From Chaetoderma sp. LZ-2023a (Eukaryota > Mollusca > Caudofoveata > Chaetodermatida > Chaetodermatidae): a stretch of DNA of 64,000 nucleotides. Shown one piece after another: positions 10,745-24,186 of this stretch (position 1 is its first letter; the number at the start of each line of letters is the position of its first letter). The DNA lies in the NCBI GenBank assembly GCA_034401795.1, contig CM067373.1:91036996-91100995 (forward strand). The letters are read 5' to 3'. The notes beneath the pieces are model-generated. The model saw only the letters and a list, made by a program, of their open reading frames with translations. It did not search any database and was not told where the DNA came from. The translations under genes were made by a program, and so were the position numbers.

Positions 10745-11689
10745 TTAATCACCTCAGTGGCCATACAGTCTCCATTATAAACAGGTTTTACTATATTCAA
10801 AAGTATACTTTGAAAACACTGACTGAAAGCTGTTGCTGCCAATGTGCAGGCAAGCAACATCTTTTATTCAAATTGTTTTCAAACTATTCAGCAGCGAAAT
10901 CATATTTTGGGGGAATGTAGGATTAAAATCAAATGCATCATTCATTTGTTAATATCAAAACAAATCAACAGATCCAGAAAATGATTTAAGACAATAATAA
11001 TAACAATGAGTCATAGTTAATATACAGCTTTTAAAATATTTTGTCAAATCACACCATAAGTGCCGTAATTCTTTAGAAAAATTATTATCAAAGTCACCGA
11101 GAATATATATATATATAACGTATGCAATTAAGCGCATCCATCCAAAACCATATATTTCTTTGCTCTAAAGCATCGCTGATTAGCAACCATCTTTACATAA
11201 GCGGTGATGAAGAGACTGTAGCTCTTCAATCGTTTAGGTAGACAACTATATTTCCCATGAAGAGTCACGAACCTCGATTTATTTGATGTATCTGGATATT
11301 TGACTAATAATCTGATTGAGGTACCAGTATGTATTATAGACTATGTTGCAGAACCGAGGGTGGGAAAGAATAATATTGAGGGAGGGATAACATATGTGAT
11401 TCCCACCCCAAAATAGAGTGATACATGCTGAATTTAATGCTTAATTTAATACTAAGAAATGCTGAAATGGCTTCTCAGAACATAAATTTCGCAATTTTCC
11501 CCATCACTGGGAAGCTGCACCAAATAGTTCCACCACCGTTAGTCATAGAAATGAATAAAGCATTGAATTGATCTAATATAAATGAATATAACAGACTGAA
11601 ATTTGCACATGAGAAAATATTGTAAAGAATACACAAAACATTAAACATTGTTAGGCAATATCTAAGATCATTACTTGCTATTTGGTATG

Positions 11690-12010
11690 ATCAGTCAATG
11701 GATGAATCCAATTTTAGCTTTGCCCTGCCCATCTCTAGCTCTGCCCATGCCTTGCTCGTGTTGTGATTGATCAAATCCTGACTTCACTGAATCTAAATTT
11801 CCAGGAAACTATACAGATAAGATGTTGAATATTTTGAAACTAATTTGACCGAGTGCTGTTGCTGACTTGGCAGCAGCCCAGTCAAATTAGTTTCATAATA
11901 TTAACAGACTGGTTATTAAGTAGTAAAGACATACTATTTGTACACATGACAGCCTACATGTGATGTAATTCATTATGATCGTTATGACATCATATACTTA
12001 GTGACAGCTT
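11690..12010 (-). repeat. TGACGTCA-type repeat, inverted copy
   Basis: The blocks seen at 9960-10310 appear here in reverse order and complement, including the AACTAATTTGACCG hairpin at 11830-11905. Confidence 0.55.
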
Positions 12011-12107
12011 GGATTCATCCATTAAGTAATGATAATAAGTTAAGTACTGAGAACAGATTACATAATGGTAGCATTCACCATCCATAGTTCCTATATTAAC
12101 CAGTTAA

Positions 12108-12313
12108 CACTCATATCAGCCAAAAACAGCTTCTGCAGTGGTCTCGAGAAATGTCCATTTACAGACCAAGAGAAAACTTTTTTTTTTTATTTATCACTGG
12201 GATGACTGGCTCAATAATCGAGCCAGTCATTCCAGTGGTAAATTAAAAAAAATAGTTTTCTCTTGGTCTGTAAATGGACATTTTCTATAACAAAATTTTC
12301 TTGAACAAATTCA
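12108..12313. repeat. piggyBac-like hairpin MITE
   Basis: TTAA at 12104-12107 and 12314-12317. The arms pair around a central ATCGAGCCAGTCAT core and its complement. A partial unit follows at 12318-12390. Confidence 0.65.
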
Positions 12314-12696
12314 TTAACACTCAAGCCGGCCAAGGAAAAGCTTCTGGAGTTGTTTTGATAAATGTCTATTTACAGACCAAGAGAAGCATGTCACATACTG
12401 AAACTTGCCATACATCTGCTCTCCAGGTCAACAACCGAAGCAACGCACATTGTGCATTATTCTTATCTAGTATAAAGTGGGATGGTAACTGATGCTTCGT
12501 TACCTCTGACTACAACAAGACATATGATCGGAACCCTAAGCACTGATTGGTCACCATACCTATGCTGAGTTGGTCAGTCAGGAAGCAATATACACTATCA
12601 AGTGTTTGCCAACATTTCATCTAAACAGCATCCAAAAGGAGTCTGATTAAGCGCGTTAAAACATGCTTACCCGTACTGCGGGTTCTCGACTACCTT

Positions 12697-12715
12697 TGAC
12701 ACCCACCCACCCACC

Positions 12716-12780
<65 letters not shown>
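12697..12780. repeat. (CCCA)n-(CA)n microsatellite
   Basis: A CCCA tetranucleotide run passes directly into about 29 CA dinucleotides. Confidence 0.95.
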
Positions 12781-12782
<2 letters not shown>

Positions 12783-13241
12783 CGATCATCTGTGGCATGA
12801 TGAAACTAATATGTACTGTTTTTCCTGGTTTTCACAGTTAGCATTATAGATTCTATAGTATACTTTCTCAGAGAATGCCTATCTGCAGAGAAAAAGAATT
12901 TAAAAGACAAAACTTGATGACAAGTTCAGTATCCAAGCCTGCTATTCCAGTGCTTAGTTTCCTGAAATAGTCTTCTTAATCTGCAAATTTACATTTCGCG
13001 AGACCACTGTAGAGACCACTCTCTGGCTTCAGCATTGAAGTTATCCTGACTAAATAAGAGGAATACTCCACTATATAACAGAATTAAGTAACTGCATATT
13101 TAAAAAATCTATTGAATGCGAACATGTGTGGCGCAAAGAAATATGTGTGCAATAAGTTACTGCATCAGCGGCCTCCCAGTGTCATGTGCTCAATATGAAG
13201 TAGTATATAATTATGCAATCTGTAGTGAAATTACATACTGC

Positions 13242-13478
13242 TCTAACACTTTAATGGTCAAGATACCCAAAACCGGCCTCTGCAGTGGTCTTGAGGAATG
13301 TTAATTTGCAGGACAAGAAGACTATTTTTTTTAATTTACCACTGGAATGCTTGGCTCAAAAAGCCAGTCAGTCCACACAATCCAGCGTTAAGTTTTCAAA
13401 AATACCCTACTCTTTCTTGACCTCCAAATGGACATTCCATAAGCTAAAATTTCAGGTTTTCTGACCAATTTTGACCAA
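13242..13478. repeat. Hairpin MITE, diverged
   Basis: Begins ACACTTTAATGGTCAAG and ends in TTTTGACCAATAA. The arms around 13300-13350 and 13395-13440 are complementary. It abuts the next copy. Confidence 0.55.
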
Positions 13479-13480
13479 TA

Positions 13481-13740
13481 ACCCTTTAATGGTCAAGGCG
13501 TGTGAAGAAAATTTTAATCTTTTCTTAATCCCTCTTGTTTCAGGTTAATCTTATATGGTTAAACCTGCAAAATGCCACCTTCAGTGCTCTTAAGTGGTGT
13601 ACATTGTCAGGCCAAGAGAAGACAATTTGTGAAAATTCATCACTGGAGTTCAGTGGTAAAATTTCAAAAATAGTCTTCTCTTGGCCTGCACATGTGCACA
13701 TGTCAAAGCAAAAATTTGGATTTTGTTGAATATTAACCAT
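13481..13740. repeat. Hairpin MITE, diverged
   Basis: Starts CCCTTTAATGGTCAAGG. Its arms (GGCCAAGAGAAGAC and GTCTTCTCTTGGCC) form a near-perfect hairpin around 13600-13690. It ends near a TTAACCATTTAATGATCAAG start of a third partial copy (13735-13880). Confidence 0.6.
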
Positions 13741-13924
13741 TTAATGATCAAGCTGAACAAAACGGGTGGCAAAAGTTATTTTTGTAAATTTCTGTGGCAA
13801 ATTTGCACACATTGTCTTCTCTAAATGGACATTTACTGAGTGAGAATTGCAAATTTCTTTGAGATATATAGAGCTTTAAAGGGTTAATTGATAGAGGTGG
13901 CATTTTGAGTGCTTTGAGGCGCTG

Positions 13925-14060
13925 TTGACACAAGAGGGGTTATTGAATGTCTATTTGAAAGCCAAGAGAAGACTGAAAATTCACAACTGAAATAACTGGA
14001 TCGATAACCGAGCTAGTCATTCCAGTGGTAAATTTAAAAAATAGTCTCTTGGCCAACCCC
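13925..14060. repeat. Partial hairpin MITE
   Basis: The core ATAACCGAGCTAGTCATTCC pairs with the sequence before it; the ends are lost. Confidence 0.45.
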
Positions 14061-14284
14061 CCCCCAACCTAAGACAGAGCTGCCCACGTAGAAGACTGCA
14101 CATGCGCATGCATGCACACATTCAGTTAGTAGCAATTCTGATGCCAACCGAGACAACAGACACAATAGCTTCTATGAAGTAAATGACACAGAATAATCAT
14201 ATTGTTTACATCTGACAATATTCCATGGATTGCCTCAATATAATCATACACAGTGTTAGCTGATAAAAATGATCACATTATTAA

Positions 14285-14454
14285 CCCTTTAACCCTTAAG
14301 ATCAGAAACGATAAATTATGATGTAAGCCTGTTGAATATTTTGAAACCCATTTGACTTGAAGCTGTTGCTACTTATAACATCAACAGGTTCTAGTCGAAG
14401 TAGTTTCAAAATACTCAACAACTTTGAGACACTGGCATTCTATGGAATAAAGGG
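14285..14454. repeat. Short piggyBac-like MITE, second subfamily
   Basis: TTAA at 14281-14284 and 14455-14458, with ends CCCTTT and AAAGGG. The inner hairpin is TTGAATATTTTGAAAC with its complement, the same core that lies inside the TGACGTCA-type repeats, linking the two repeat groups. Confidence 0.65.
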
Positions 14455-14458
14455 TTAA

Positions 14459-16408
<1,950 letters not shown>

Positions 16409-16848
16409 ATTAACATATAAACGTTTGATAAAATATGAAAATGTAGTAACGAGAATAATGAGCAAGCTTTACAGCCATATAACAATACATAATCATACGA
16501 ATATAAAACAGAATATTAAGTATCATACCATTCCTGAATATACTCAGTAGTTTCATTTCTATATTATATACCAATTTATTATAAATTTCAAGAATAAATA
16601 TTGAATACTAAATACTAAAAATGTTGAAGTAACTTCTTTTAGTTGCTTTTAAAAAAAATTAGAAATATAGGTATTGTCTACATATTAATTATTAAGAATC
16701 AAAGTGCATAACTGATTATATAATTAACCCTTTCACCCTTACCAGCATAAATTACAAATTCTTTATGATATAGGGAACATTCTGTGGAATATTTTGAAAC
16801 TACCGGTCATTTGTATATTTGTATATTTGTGTCCAGTTCACCAATTAA

Positions 16849-17075
16849 CCCTTTACTGGTCAAGCTGGTCAAATCCAGGCTCTGTAGTGGTTTTGCAATG
16901 TCCATTTGCAGGTCGAGATTGTTTTTGAAAATTTTCAACTGTCCAGAATAACTGGTTCAATAACCGAGCCAGTCATTCCAGTGACAAATTTTCAAAACTA
17001 GTCTTCATTTGGCCTGCAACTGGACATTTACTAAGCACGTGTAAATTTTTAAAAACAAATTTTATGATTAAAGGG
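16849..17075. repeat. piggyBac-like MITE with TTAA target duplication
   Basis: TTAA at 16845-16848 and 17076-17079. Ends are CCCTTTACTGGTCAAG and its complement (…AAAGGG). The hairpin core is ATAACCGAGCCAGTCATTCC. Confidence 0.75.
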
Positions 17076-17652
17076 TTAAACGATAAGCCGATGTTATCTC
17101 CCTATGTCCTCAATCTGGCACCGTAGCAGCATTGAATGTGAGCTGACAGAAAAATACAAGATATCGCCAACAAGCATTTGAGTAAAGTTTCTAAACTACA
17201 TAATTATATATAGATACAAGTAATAACTTTATAAATTATACAGTATATCCCTAGACATAAGTAGAGGCCTGGGTTTCTGCATGTCAGGCCTTCAGATTTT
17301 CGAACATTGGTACCTAATCTTACCTAATTCTCCGATCGGACACTGCATGCCATTTTCAGATCGCTAAGTTGACGCATCCTCTACTTCATGTAAGGCTCAA
17401 CACAAATGCTTTATTTTACAATGCTTTTCTAAATAATTACAGTAAATGGATAATAAATCACACACAGACTGTGGCAAATCAGGCATCTGAAGCACGTTTT
17501 ATTTTGGCATATTTTTACAGCATAGCAGATCTCAATTCTGAGGTAAACATAAAGGAAAGCTGTTAAATATATAATGAAGATATACATTGTTACTGGTGCA
17601 TTTTTTGATAAATTTCTATTCAAAATTTAAAATCACAACATTAGGGAGAATT

Positions 17653-17680
17653 TGCACGCACGCACGCACGCACACACTTG
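17653..17680. repeat. (GCAC)n short tandem repeat
   Basis: About six GCAC units followed by CA. Confidence 0.85.
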
Positions 17681-17741
17681 AACGCAATACACTCTTTCAC
17701 TAACATGGTAACGGTAACTATACAGAGATCTGACAAATTAA

Positions 17742-17960
17742 CCCTTTGACACACAAATTTGTTGAAGAAAATTTCAATTTTCTCAGAAAATGTCCATTTA
17801 AAGATCAAGAAAAGAATGTTTTTGAAAATTTATCACTAGAATGACTAGCTCAGTTATCGCGCCAGTAAGTCCAGCAGTAAAATTTCAAAAATAGTCTTCT
17901 GATCCGCAAATGGACATTTTTCAAAACCACTGCGGAAGCCATGTTTGGCTGGTATGAATG
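17742..17960. repeat. piggyBac-like hairpin MITE
   Basis: TTAA at 17738-17741 before CCCTTTGACAC. Arms match around 17780-17830 and 17885-17920. The right end is eroded. Confidence 0.6.
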
Positions 17961-18018
17961 TTAAAGAGTTACCAAATTCATGAAACAAATTGAAGAGTTC
18001 ATGAGAAATCAATTCTTA

Positions 18019-18245
18019 ATCATTTAATGATCAAGCCTGCCTCTGCTGGAGTCTTGAAGAATCTCCATTTGCAGAAATTGGAGGCCACAAAAACTATTTT
18101 TTTTAAATGTACCACTGGAATTACTGTTCGCCGGCTTGGTTATCGAGACAGACATTCCAGCAGTAAATTTTCAATAGTCTTCTTTTGGTCTGCAAATGGA
18201 TATTCTGCAAGGCCCCGTTTTGGCCATCCTGACCAATAAAGAGCT
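18019..18245. repeat. Hairpin MITE, diverged
   Basis: Starts CATTTAATGATCAAGC and ends GACCAATAAAGAGC. The arms are TCCATTTGCAGA and TCTGCAAATGGA. Confidence 0.6.
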
Positions 18246-18501
18246 AATACACCTTAGATACCCTGTATAAACTCTTATGACATTGTTGTTACAACAATAA
18301 TTGTGCCAAAAGAAAGGCTGAGGTACATTGTAGAAACAATGTTGCTGAAAGCTGTTGTTTTCTTAGACTTCACCAGCCAGTCAGCAACTTAAGCTCTAAA
18401 ATGAAAACAACTTATCACATAAAATGGAAGAGATATTAGGAAACTGCAACTTCACTGGTCTATCTGTTAAATAAAGATAACGTAAATATCCAGATAGTTA
18501 A

Positions 18502-18698
18502 CCCTTTGTGCGTCAACCGCGCTCCAAAGCGCTCAAAAGATGACTGTTATCAATTAAGCTTTTAATTTGTCATGAGTTTTCAAGCGAATTGAAATTTTTG
18601 CCCAGTGAATGACCATTTGCTGGCCAAGAGAAGACTGGGTTTGAATTCAGGAAAATCGTTTTAAGAGGTGTTTTTTGACCGGTTTGTCAATTAAAGGG
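18502..18698. repeat. piggyBac-like MITE with TTAA target duplication
   Basis: TTAA at 18498-18501 and 18699-18702; ends CCCTTTGTGCGTCAA and TTGTCAATTAAAGGG. A second half-copy abuts it (18703-18860) and shares the TTAA. Confidence 0.65.
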
Positions 18699-19364
18699 TT
18701 AATGGTCAAGAAAACCGAGCCAGTCATTCCAATGGTAAATTTTCAAAAATAGTCTTCTCTTAGCCCGAGAATAGGCAGTCCTCAAGACAACTGCAGAGGA
18801 AGTATCGGCCGGTTTTAACATTATAAATCACAAGTTGACACAAGAGGGGTTAAATATTTGAAAGGAAATTGACTGAAAATTGTTGCGGCTTAGGATAGTA
18901 GCAGCAATGTTCAGTCAACTATCAGAGCCTATGCCTGTACAATATAGTTAGTGAAACATCTGTGATTTATATACGGGATGAACTGTGTTAATTCACTGAA
19001 TAGCATATCTATATATAACACGAAAAGATCAAATATTACAAATTCAACGATGTGAGAAAAATGCTCTGTTGACTATGTTGAAGCGAATTTTACTGGAAGT
19101 TGTTGCTTCATAAGTAAATTTATGCTTCAAATCATGCAACCAGTAAATATTTGTATGGATTTCAACGACAATAGCGTTGAGAACTTGAGACAGGCTTTAG
19201 TAAATAGCAGATGATATGAGATGTGTTTTGTTTGCTCATGTATTATGTATTGCTGTAGATTTATTTATATTGGGACTGCTATTATATACATAAACAACAT
19301 GAAATGATAATATTATCACCACACAGTATTAACCATTATTAAGTACCTGGCCATATATATTTAA

Positions 19365-19598
19365 CCCTTTAACACTCAAGCTTGATAAAAAAAAATTACC
19401 TCTGCGATGGTCTTGTTAAATATCTGTTTTCAGGCCAAGAGAAGACTATTTTTGAAAATTTAACACTGGAATGACTGGTCGGATAATCGACCCGGTCATT
19501 TCAGTCATAAATTTTCAAAAAATTATCTTTTGGTCTGCAAATGGATATGATCTTTGAGAAAATTAAAACTTTCATGAACAGATTTGAGTGTTTACGGG
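19365..19598. repeat. piggyBac-like MITE with TTAA target duplication
   Basis: TTAA at 19361-19364 and 19599-19602. The hairpin arms contain GGCCAAGAGAAGAC and its diverged complement around a GGATAATCGACCC centre. Confidence 0.7.
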
Positions 19599-20439
19599 TT
19601 AATCATGTTAATAGTAAGTGGTGTTGCTGTAAATGGTGTTGTCTCACACACGAACATTCTGCTTTCAGGAACATCGTCTAATTAACATGATAAATGTACA
19701 CCAGCCTTTTAACTTTTCCATGTGCAATCTAAACACCAATGGAATCACATACGCTATTTATTATATATTCGTATTTCAATATTTCACAATGTGTGTATTA
19801 AAACAAAAATGTCTTATTCAAATTGGCATAAAAAAGCTTTCATAAGGTACTGTTCATGAGCGTTCAACGTCACTGAGCATGTGCAGCGCTATGAAAGAAA
19901 CACATTCGGATATCGACTCATATCCGCTTTCCTATATGCACTATTCATTCATGTAAATGCTCTCACAGTCAATACCATGCTGTGAAATTTAAGGCATATT
20001 CTTGCGTATAACATGTTATGTAGGTTTCTACCAAAAAACTGATTTACAAAACATGCACTACCCTATTATAGATCAGTATTTGTAAACATAGATGAATCAG
20101 GGGAGGTAACAATGTTTATTTAAACAGACATCAAATAGATACTGCATGGTACAGGGGTTAACCAGACATTTCCTGGTTACAGGATTTGATATTTAGCATG
20201 GACTAGCTATGGGCTAGCAAGACTAGTGACAAGCAAATTCTACTAGCCCTGGTACTTAATGCTGTACTAACCCTCATTTGCCAGATTACTTTTAAAACCG
20301 TAACTCGCACAGATTGATAAAGCTTGTAATACACATCTACCATTTGTGCCATAACTGACATTATTTTGAAAATAATTTTGCTGCAACCTGTTGCAGATCA
20401 ACAAACAGTACTAGCTCTGGAAAATTGGTGCTACAGTAC

Positions 20440-20768
20440 AGTAGTAGAATATTTAGGGTTGCTAGAACAGAACGTGGTAGGAGGCGCCGATCCGCGATCC
20501 ACAGCTACAGGAGGCGAGGTGGGCTGTCAGAACAGTAATTATGCACATACATTCCACACATTCCAACTCGGGATTGTGTCCCTAGGAAATATGCGATGTG
20601 CCTAAGCACACAAAATAGCTAACGCTTGAAACACTATCTCGCTGTTGTTATCTGTTAGATGTAATATGCCAGTTATCAGTAGGTCTGCGGCTAATAACTA
20701 GGACATAACGGGCTATCAGAACAGAGGGTAGTGGTAGCTGTGGATCGCCGATCGGAGGCTACAGGAGG
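20440..20768 (+). repeat. Polinton left terminal inverted repeat
   Basis: Pairs with 36031-36355: both share the GTAGTAG start, GTTGCTAGAACAGAA, CTGTCAGAACAGTAATTATG and the inner GATCGGNGGCTACAGGAGG end. The block GCTACAGGAGG-(A/C)GAGGTGGGCTGTCAGAACAG occurs twice per arm as a subterminal repeat. Confidence 0.88.
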
Positions 20769-21190
20769 CCCCACCCCAAACCCCCGGTGGACCCCATCCA
20801 TTGTTCAGACTATGCCAGCCAAGTACAAAACTTCCATTTAGACTGACGAGATCATAAGTTTATTCATGCCAGACAAGTACAAAACTTCCACTACAAACTG
20901 TAGTAAACTACAGGTTTACTCATAAGATTCTGGACCATGGATACACGCAATCACACTAAGTTCACAGATGAGGAGGTGTATTACAACGTAGGGCCCACCA
21001 TGACCCCTCACAGCGAGCCACCCATTCCAGCACCGTAAAGGAAGCCCAAAGCAGAGACACACCTGCACCCTTACAGGAATCCCAAAGCAGAGAAACACCT
21101 GCACAAGAATCTCACAGTTGAGGCACTCGACCTCCTCTTCGCCTGCCTCATTGATGATATTACTCTAAAATAAAAAATCTAGCAACACAT

Positions 21191-21478
21191 TTATTTTGGT
21201 TCGATAGCATCATCCACATTGCTATTGTGGATTGTCAGCAGATGATCTAAATACTGTCTTAGTTCTGTCATTACCATTGACGTCAGTGGATAGTGTCTAA
21301 CACCTAACTCCTGTACTGTTGGTAAGGTTTTTCGGGCGAGTACTTCATCTACTACTATGGCAAATGATAGATCAGGAGAAGCTCTCCAGAACTCAAGTGA
21401 TTTATTCGCATAGTCGCCCAGGTCATGTAATGATCTTGCCTCGTGTTCCCGCCGTGCCGCACAGCCTACACCATGCAT
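21191..21478 (-). CDS. Polinton-borne hypothetical protein, 95 aa
   Basis: Open frame of 95 codons on the minus strand, first gene inside the left TIR. I do not recognise a family. It is mixed alpha/beta in composition with no membrane segment or zinc cluster. It may be the remaining tail of a longer gene, since no promoter-like motif precedes it. Confidence 0.35.
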   Translation of the reverse strand: MHGVGCAARREHEARSLHDLGDYANKSLEFWRASPDLSFAIVVDEVLARKTLPTVQELGVRHYPLTSMVMTELRQYLDHLLTIHNSNVDDAIEPK

Positions 21479-21605
21479 GTAACTCCATAGTTCTTCGGGG
21501 TAACCGATGATTGAGTTTCAGATTCAGTTAGCTTGATTACCTATACAGTTGCGTTTCTCTGATAGGGAATCACCTGGTACTCCCGAAACGCTTATTTTAT
21601 AACTA

Positions 21606-21651
21606 CTGATGATGATGATGATAGACATAATGATGATGATAGACATAATGC

Positions 21652-21694
<43 letters not shown>

Positions 21695-21763
21695 AGACAA
21701 CATAATGCTGATGATGATGATGATGTTGATGATGATAGACATAATGCTGCGGCTGCTGATGAA

Positions 21764-21799
<36 letters not shown>

Positions 21800-21833
21800 A
21801 GACATAATGATACTGATGATGATGATGATGATT
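21606..21833. repeat. Interrupted (GAT)n microsatellite
   Basis: GAT/ATG trinucleotide runs interrupted by repeated GATAGACATAATG units. All three frames stay open, so long apparent ORFs here are artefacts. The run lies inside the Polinton. Confidence 0.95.
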
Positions 21834-21955
21834 GGATTACAAATACATGCCCAGCCTCATGTCTCAGTATCAAACAAACTGAATCAAACAAACACATAGT
21901 CACGACCAGTGTCACATCGGCATATGGGGATTACCCACAAGCCCTTCCTGCTGCC

Positions 21956-22216
21956 TTGGCAACGCTCACTTGGCAGAATGCTAAAGTGCCTACCATCTGC
22001 ACCATGGTAGACTATGGCATGTTCACAGGTGACATAGAGGATCTGGTGCCGCATCGGCTGCAGACAACCACGTCCAGACCTTTCTACACCACAGAAGTGG
22101 CAGACAGACTCAATTTCCTCACGTGGGTGAAATCGGTCGTAGATATTTTTCCGCAGATGGTCGCAGAAGGGATTGTACCGAGGCTCGTCTCAGAAGTGGG
22201 CCCAACTGGCATCTAA
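21956..22216 (+). CDS. Polinton-borne hypothetical protein, 86 aa
   Basis: Open frame preceded by further in-frame coding-like sequence with no ATG, so the true start may be upstream or lost. Composition is that of a soluble protein. No family recognised. The stop (TAA) is followed by non-coding sequence up to the convergent gene at 22275. Confidence 0.35.
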   Translation: MATLTWQNAKVPTICTMVDYGMFTGDIEDLVPHRLQTTTSRPFYTTEVADRLNFLTWVKSVVDIFPQMVAEGIVPRLVSEVGPTGI

Positions 22217-22274
22217 TATCATGGCTGTCTGTGAGGCAGCTACCACAGGTATGAGCAGTAGTATAACCAGCATC

Positions 22275-23245
22275 CTATATATGGAGGGTTAAACCGAACA
22301 AGGTGAACCCCTCGAGAAATATCTGTGTCATATCGAGCCCTATGCCGTCCTCGATGCCGATCTTCATCCAATCTGGGGCAGGTTTTAGCTGCTTCACTTT
22401 ACCACCAGCTAGAAGCCGCGGCTCTAGCACAAAATGGGTTGTTTGCGGACTTGTGAGCCTGACATGCTCGAGCAGCTTCACTGAGCCCTTCGCCTTCGAG
22501 GAGTGTGACACACCCTCAACCCGTAAGACCCTCCTGAATATTGATAACTTCCTCTGGGCCATCAAAGGGGCCACGTAGCAGGAGCTTTCCTCCAGTGACC
22601 CCAATCCTATGACCCACTGCAACTAGGGTTGTGCCCTGTCCTATATAGGTCAGGAAAGATGTCCCCCGGTTATAAAGCTTCCAGACCGTGCCATCCTTCT
22701 TCACAACGGTAGAGTGGGGCGACCTCCTGGTCAATAACCGTTGGAGGTCTATATAGTGGCACCCATGTTTGCCAGCTACCACCAGGTCCAGCGCGATACC
22801 ACACCACGTTCTTTTCGAAGACTACCTGCAGCTGCATCGCCATGGTCAACACCACACCATCATTTGACATCAGTGGGGAATGCTTCACAGTCGGCTCTAA
22901 GACATGAAAGCTGAGGTCAGCATCCAAGGTGTTAACATCCTCAACCTTGTCTAGTGACTGATCTATCAGGGGGTGGAGGATGAACTTCTTCTTCGGGAAG
23001 TCATAGCGGAACACTATTTTGTCCCCATCCCTCTCTCGACCCAAACATTCCTTTGAAACATCCTTTAGGTCAGTGAGCAGCTCTACACCATCTCCACCGA
23101 CGGGAAGGAGGAAGAATGTCATGGATTCTGCTCCATATTGGAGGACAAACGACTTGCCATCGCTTTCCTCAACTTTGGTAGCATCAACATCATACACGTC
23201 CACGAGATCAGCCAGACCATTGTATATCCATATAGGGGGTTTAAA
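22275..23245 (-). pseudogene. Conserved Polinton protein of unknown function, frameshifted
   Basis: Three overlapping minus-strand frames (about 23245-22670, 22782-22516, 22622-22275) together make one ~310-residue protein. The N-terminal part reads LFKPPIWIYNGLADLVDVYDV, resembling a Polinton protein I have seen but cannot name with certainty. At least two frameshifts (near 22720 and 22560) break it and the start ATG is no longer in frame. A TTTAAAC plus TATA-like motif sits at its 5' end, shared back to back with the plus-strand gene at 23260. Confidence 0.55.
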
Positions 23246-23259
23246 CAGAGTGCATAGTC

Positions 23260-23643
23260 ATGCCGATTGTCCGATTGCTACTCCAAAACGGGGAGAATGT
23301 CATCAGACCATCTCTAGTTCGTAGATGTGCGGTTCAGCATCGCATAGAATGGGTTCTCTTCAAGGTAGCTCAGCATTCCACCACACACATACACGCTGAT
23401 GTGCTACATTCGCCACCGGGAAGTACCTACCACAGCTCACTGACTGAAGTAGGGTTAGACGTGATAGAATATCTGCCAGGAGCCACCAGCAAACTGTGGA
23501 AAGTGATCAGCCCCAACATGTTCACCCACATAAATCACCTGTTTGACAGCTCTGCCATTAGTCGATATGCCAGCATGGATGGTCTGTCAGATGCCCAATT
23601 AAAGTTCACACTGCTGCTACTTATTGACCTATCCCCATCATGA
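23260..23643 (+). CDS. Polinton-borne hypothetical protein, 127 aa
   Basis: Intact frame from ATG 23260, about 15 bases after the divergent TTTAAAC promoter-like motif. Rich in H and S; no family recognised. Its TGA overlaps the ATG of the next gene (ATGA at 23640-23643), suggesting the two were once expressed together. Confidence 0.5.
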   Translation: MPIVRLLLQNGENVIRPSLVRRCAVQHRIEWVLFKVAQHSTTHIHADVLHSPPGSTYHSSLTEVGLDVIEYLPGATSKLWKVISPNMFTHINHLFDSSAISRYASMDGLSDAQLKFTLLLLIDLSPS

Positions 23644-24032
23644 CATCATATCAGACCTATCAAGCATTCACTGAGATGCTGAAAAAGAAGATAGAGGAGC
23701 AGCCACACACCTTCTCCGGGATGGTAGATATAGCGGTTCAGGAAATGCCTTGTCGACTGCAGCGGGTGAGCTGGTAGGAACAGAATGCCAGAGAGGCAAG
23801 GAGCCGAAAGGACTACAACTCTGTCCAAGAATGGGAGAGCCTCATCTGGCAGGAGGGCATCATAGGGACAAACTTGTATGATTTCTCGGATGACGAGTGT
23901 GATGAGTCTGTAGAAGTCTTGCAGTGGGAAGAGGAGTAGCGTAAATCCAAGAAATTCCACCAACGGCGGGCGTACTATCAGAGTGACAAGGTGAAGTTTG
24001 ATGTCACGGCTGCGAAAGCAACTGGCCCCTGA
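23640..24032 (+). pseudogene. Polinton-borne hypothetical protein with two internal stops
   Basis: 131-codon frame from ATG 23640 to TGA 24032, interrupted by TAG (~23775) and TAG (~23937). The N-terminal part is Lys/Glu-rich and the middle strongly acidic (DFSDDECDESVEVLQWEEE). No family recognised. The opposite strand is open across the same stretch but has no protein-like features. Confidence 0.4.
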
Positions 24033-24167
24033 CATTATGCTGGATGAGGGGTGTTTGAGGGAGGTATGTCTCCACACCCACAAGTTTGTTCGATTCGCCA
24101 GGCTCTCCAAGATGAATCCCACAATGACTCATCAACAGATCCTACAGGTGATGCAGTGCTAGATGAA

Positions 24168-24186
24168 TTTAAGAACTAGGTATACC
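24168..24186 (+). promoter_or_regulatory. Polinton promoter-like motif
   Basis: TTTAAGAACTAGGTATACC directly before ATG 24187. One of at least nine similar sites in the Polinton. Confidence 0.5.

Noticed and set aside
20366-20605. 79-codon frame over the left Polinton TIR
   Set aside because: It crosses the TIR boundary and the opposite TIR does not keep the frame.
21524-21915. Long open frames rich in Met, Ser or Ile across both strands
   Set aside because: They are read from an interrupted GAT trinucleotide microsatellite that stays open in every frame.
23646-24122. 158-codon minus-strand open frame
   Set aside because: The plus strand has protein-like acidic and basic blocks and an ATGA overlap with its neighbour; the minus frame looks like its Leu/Ile-rich shadow.
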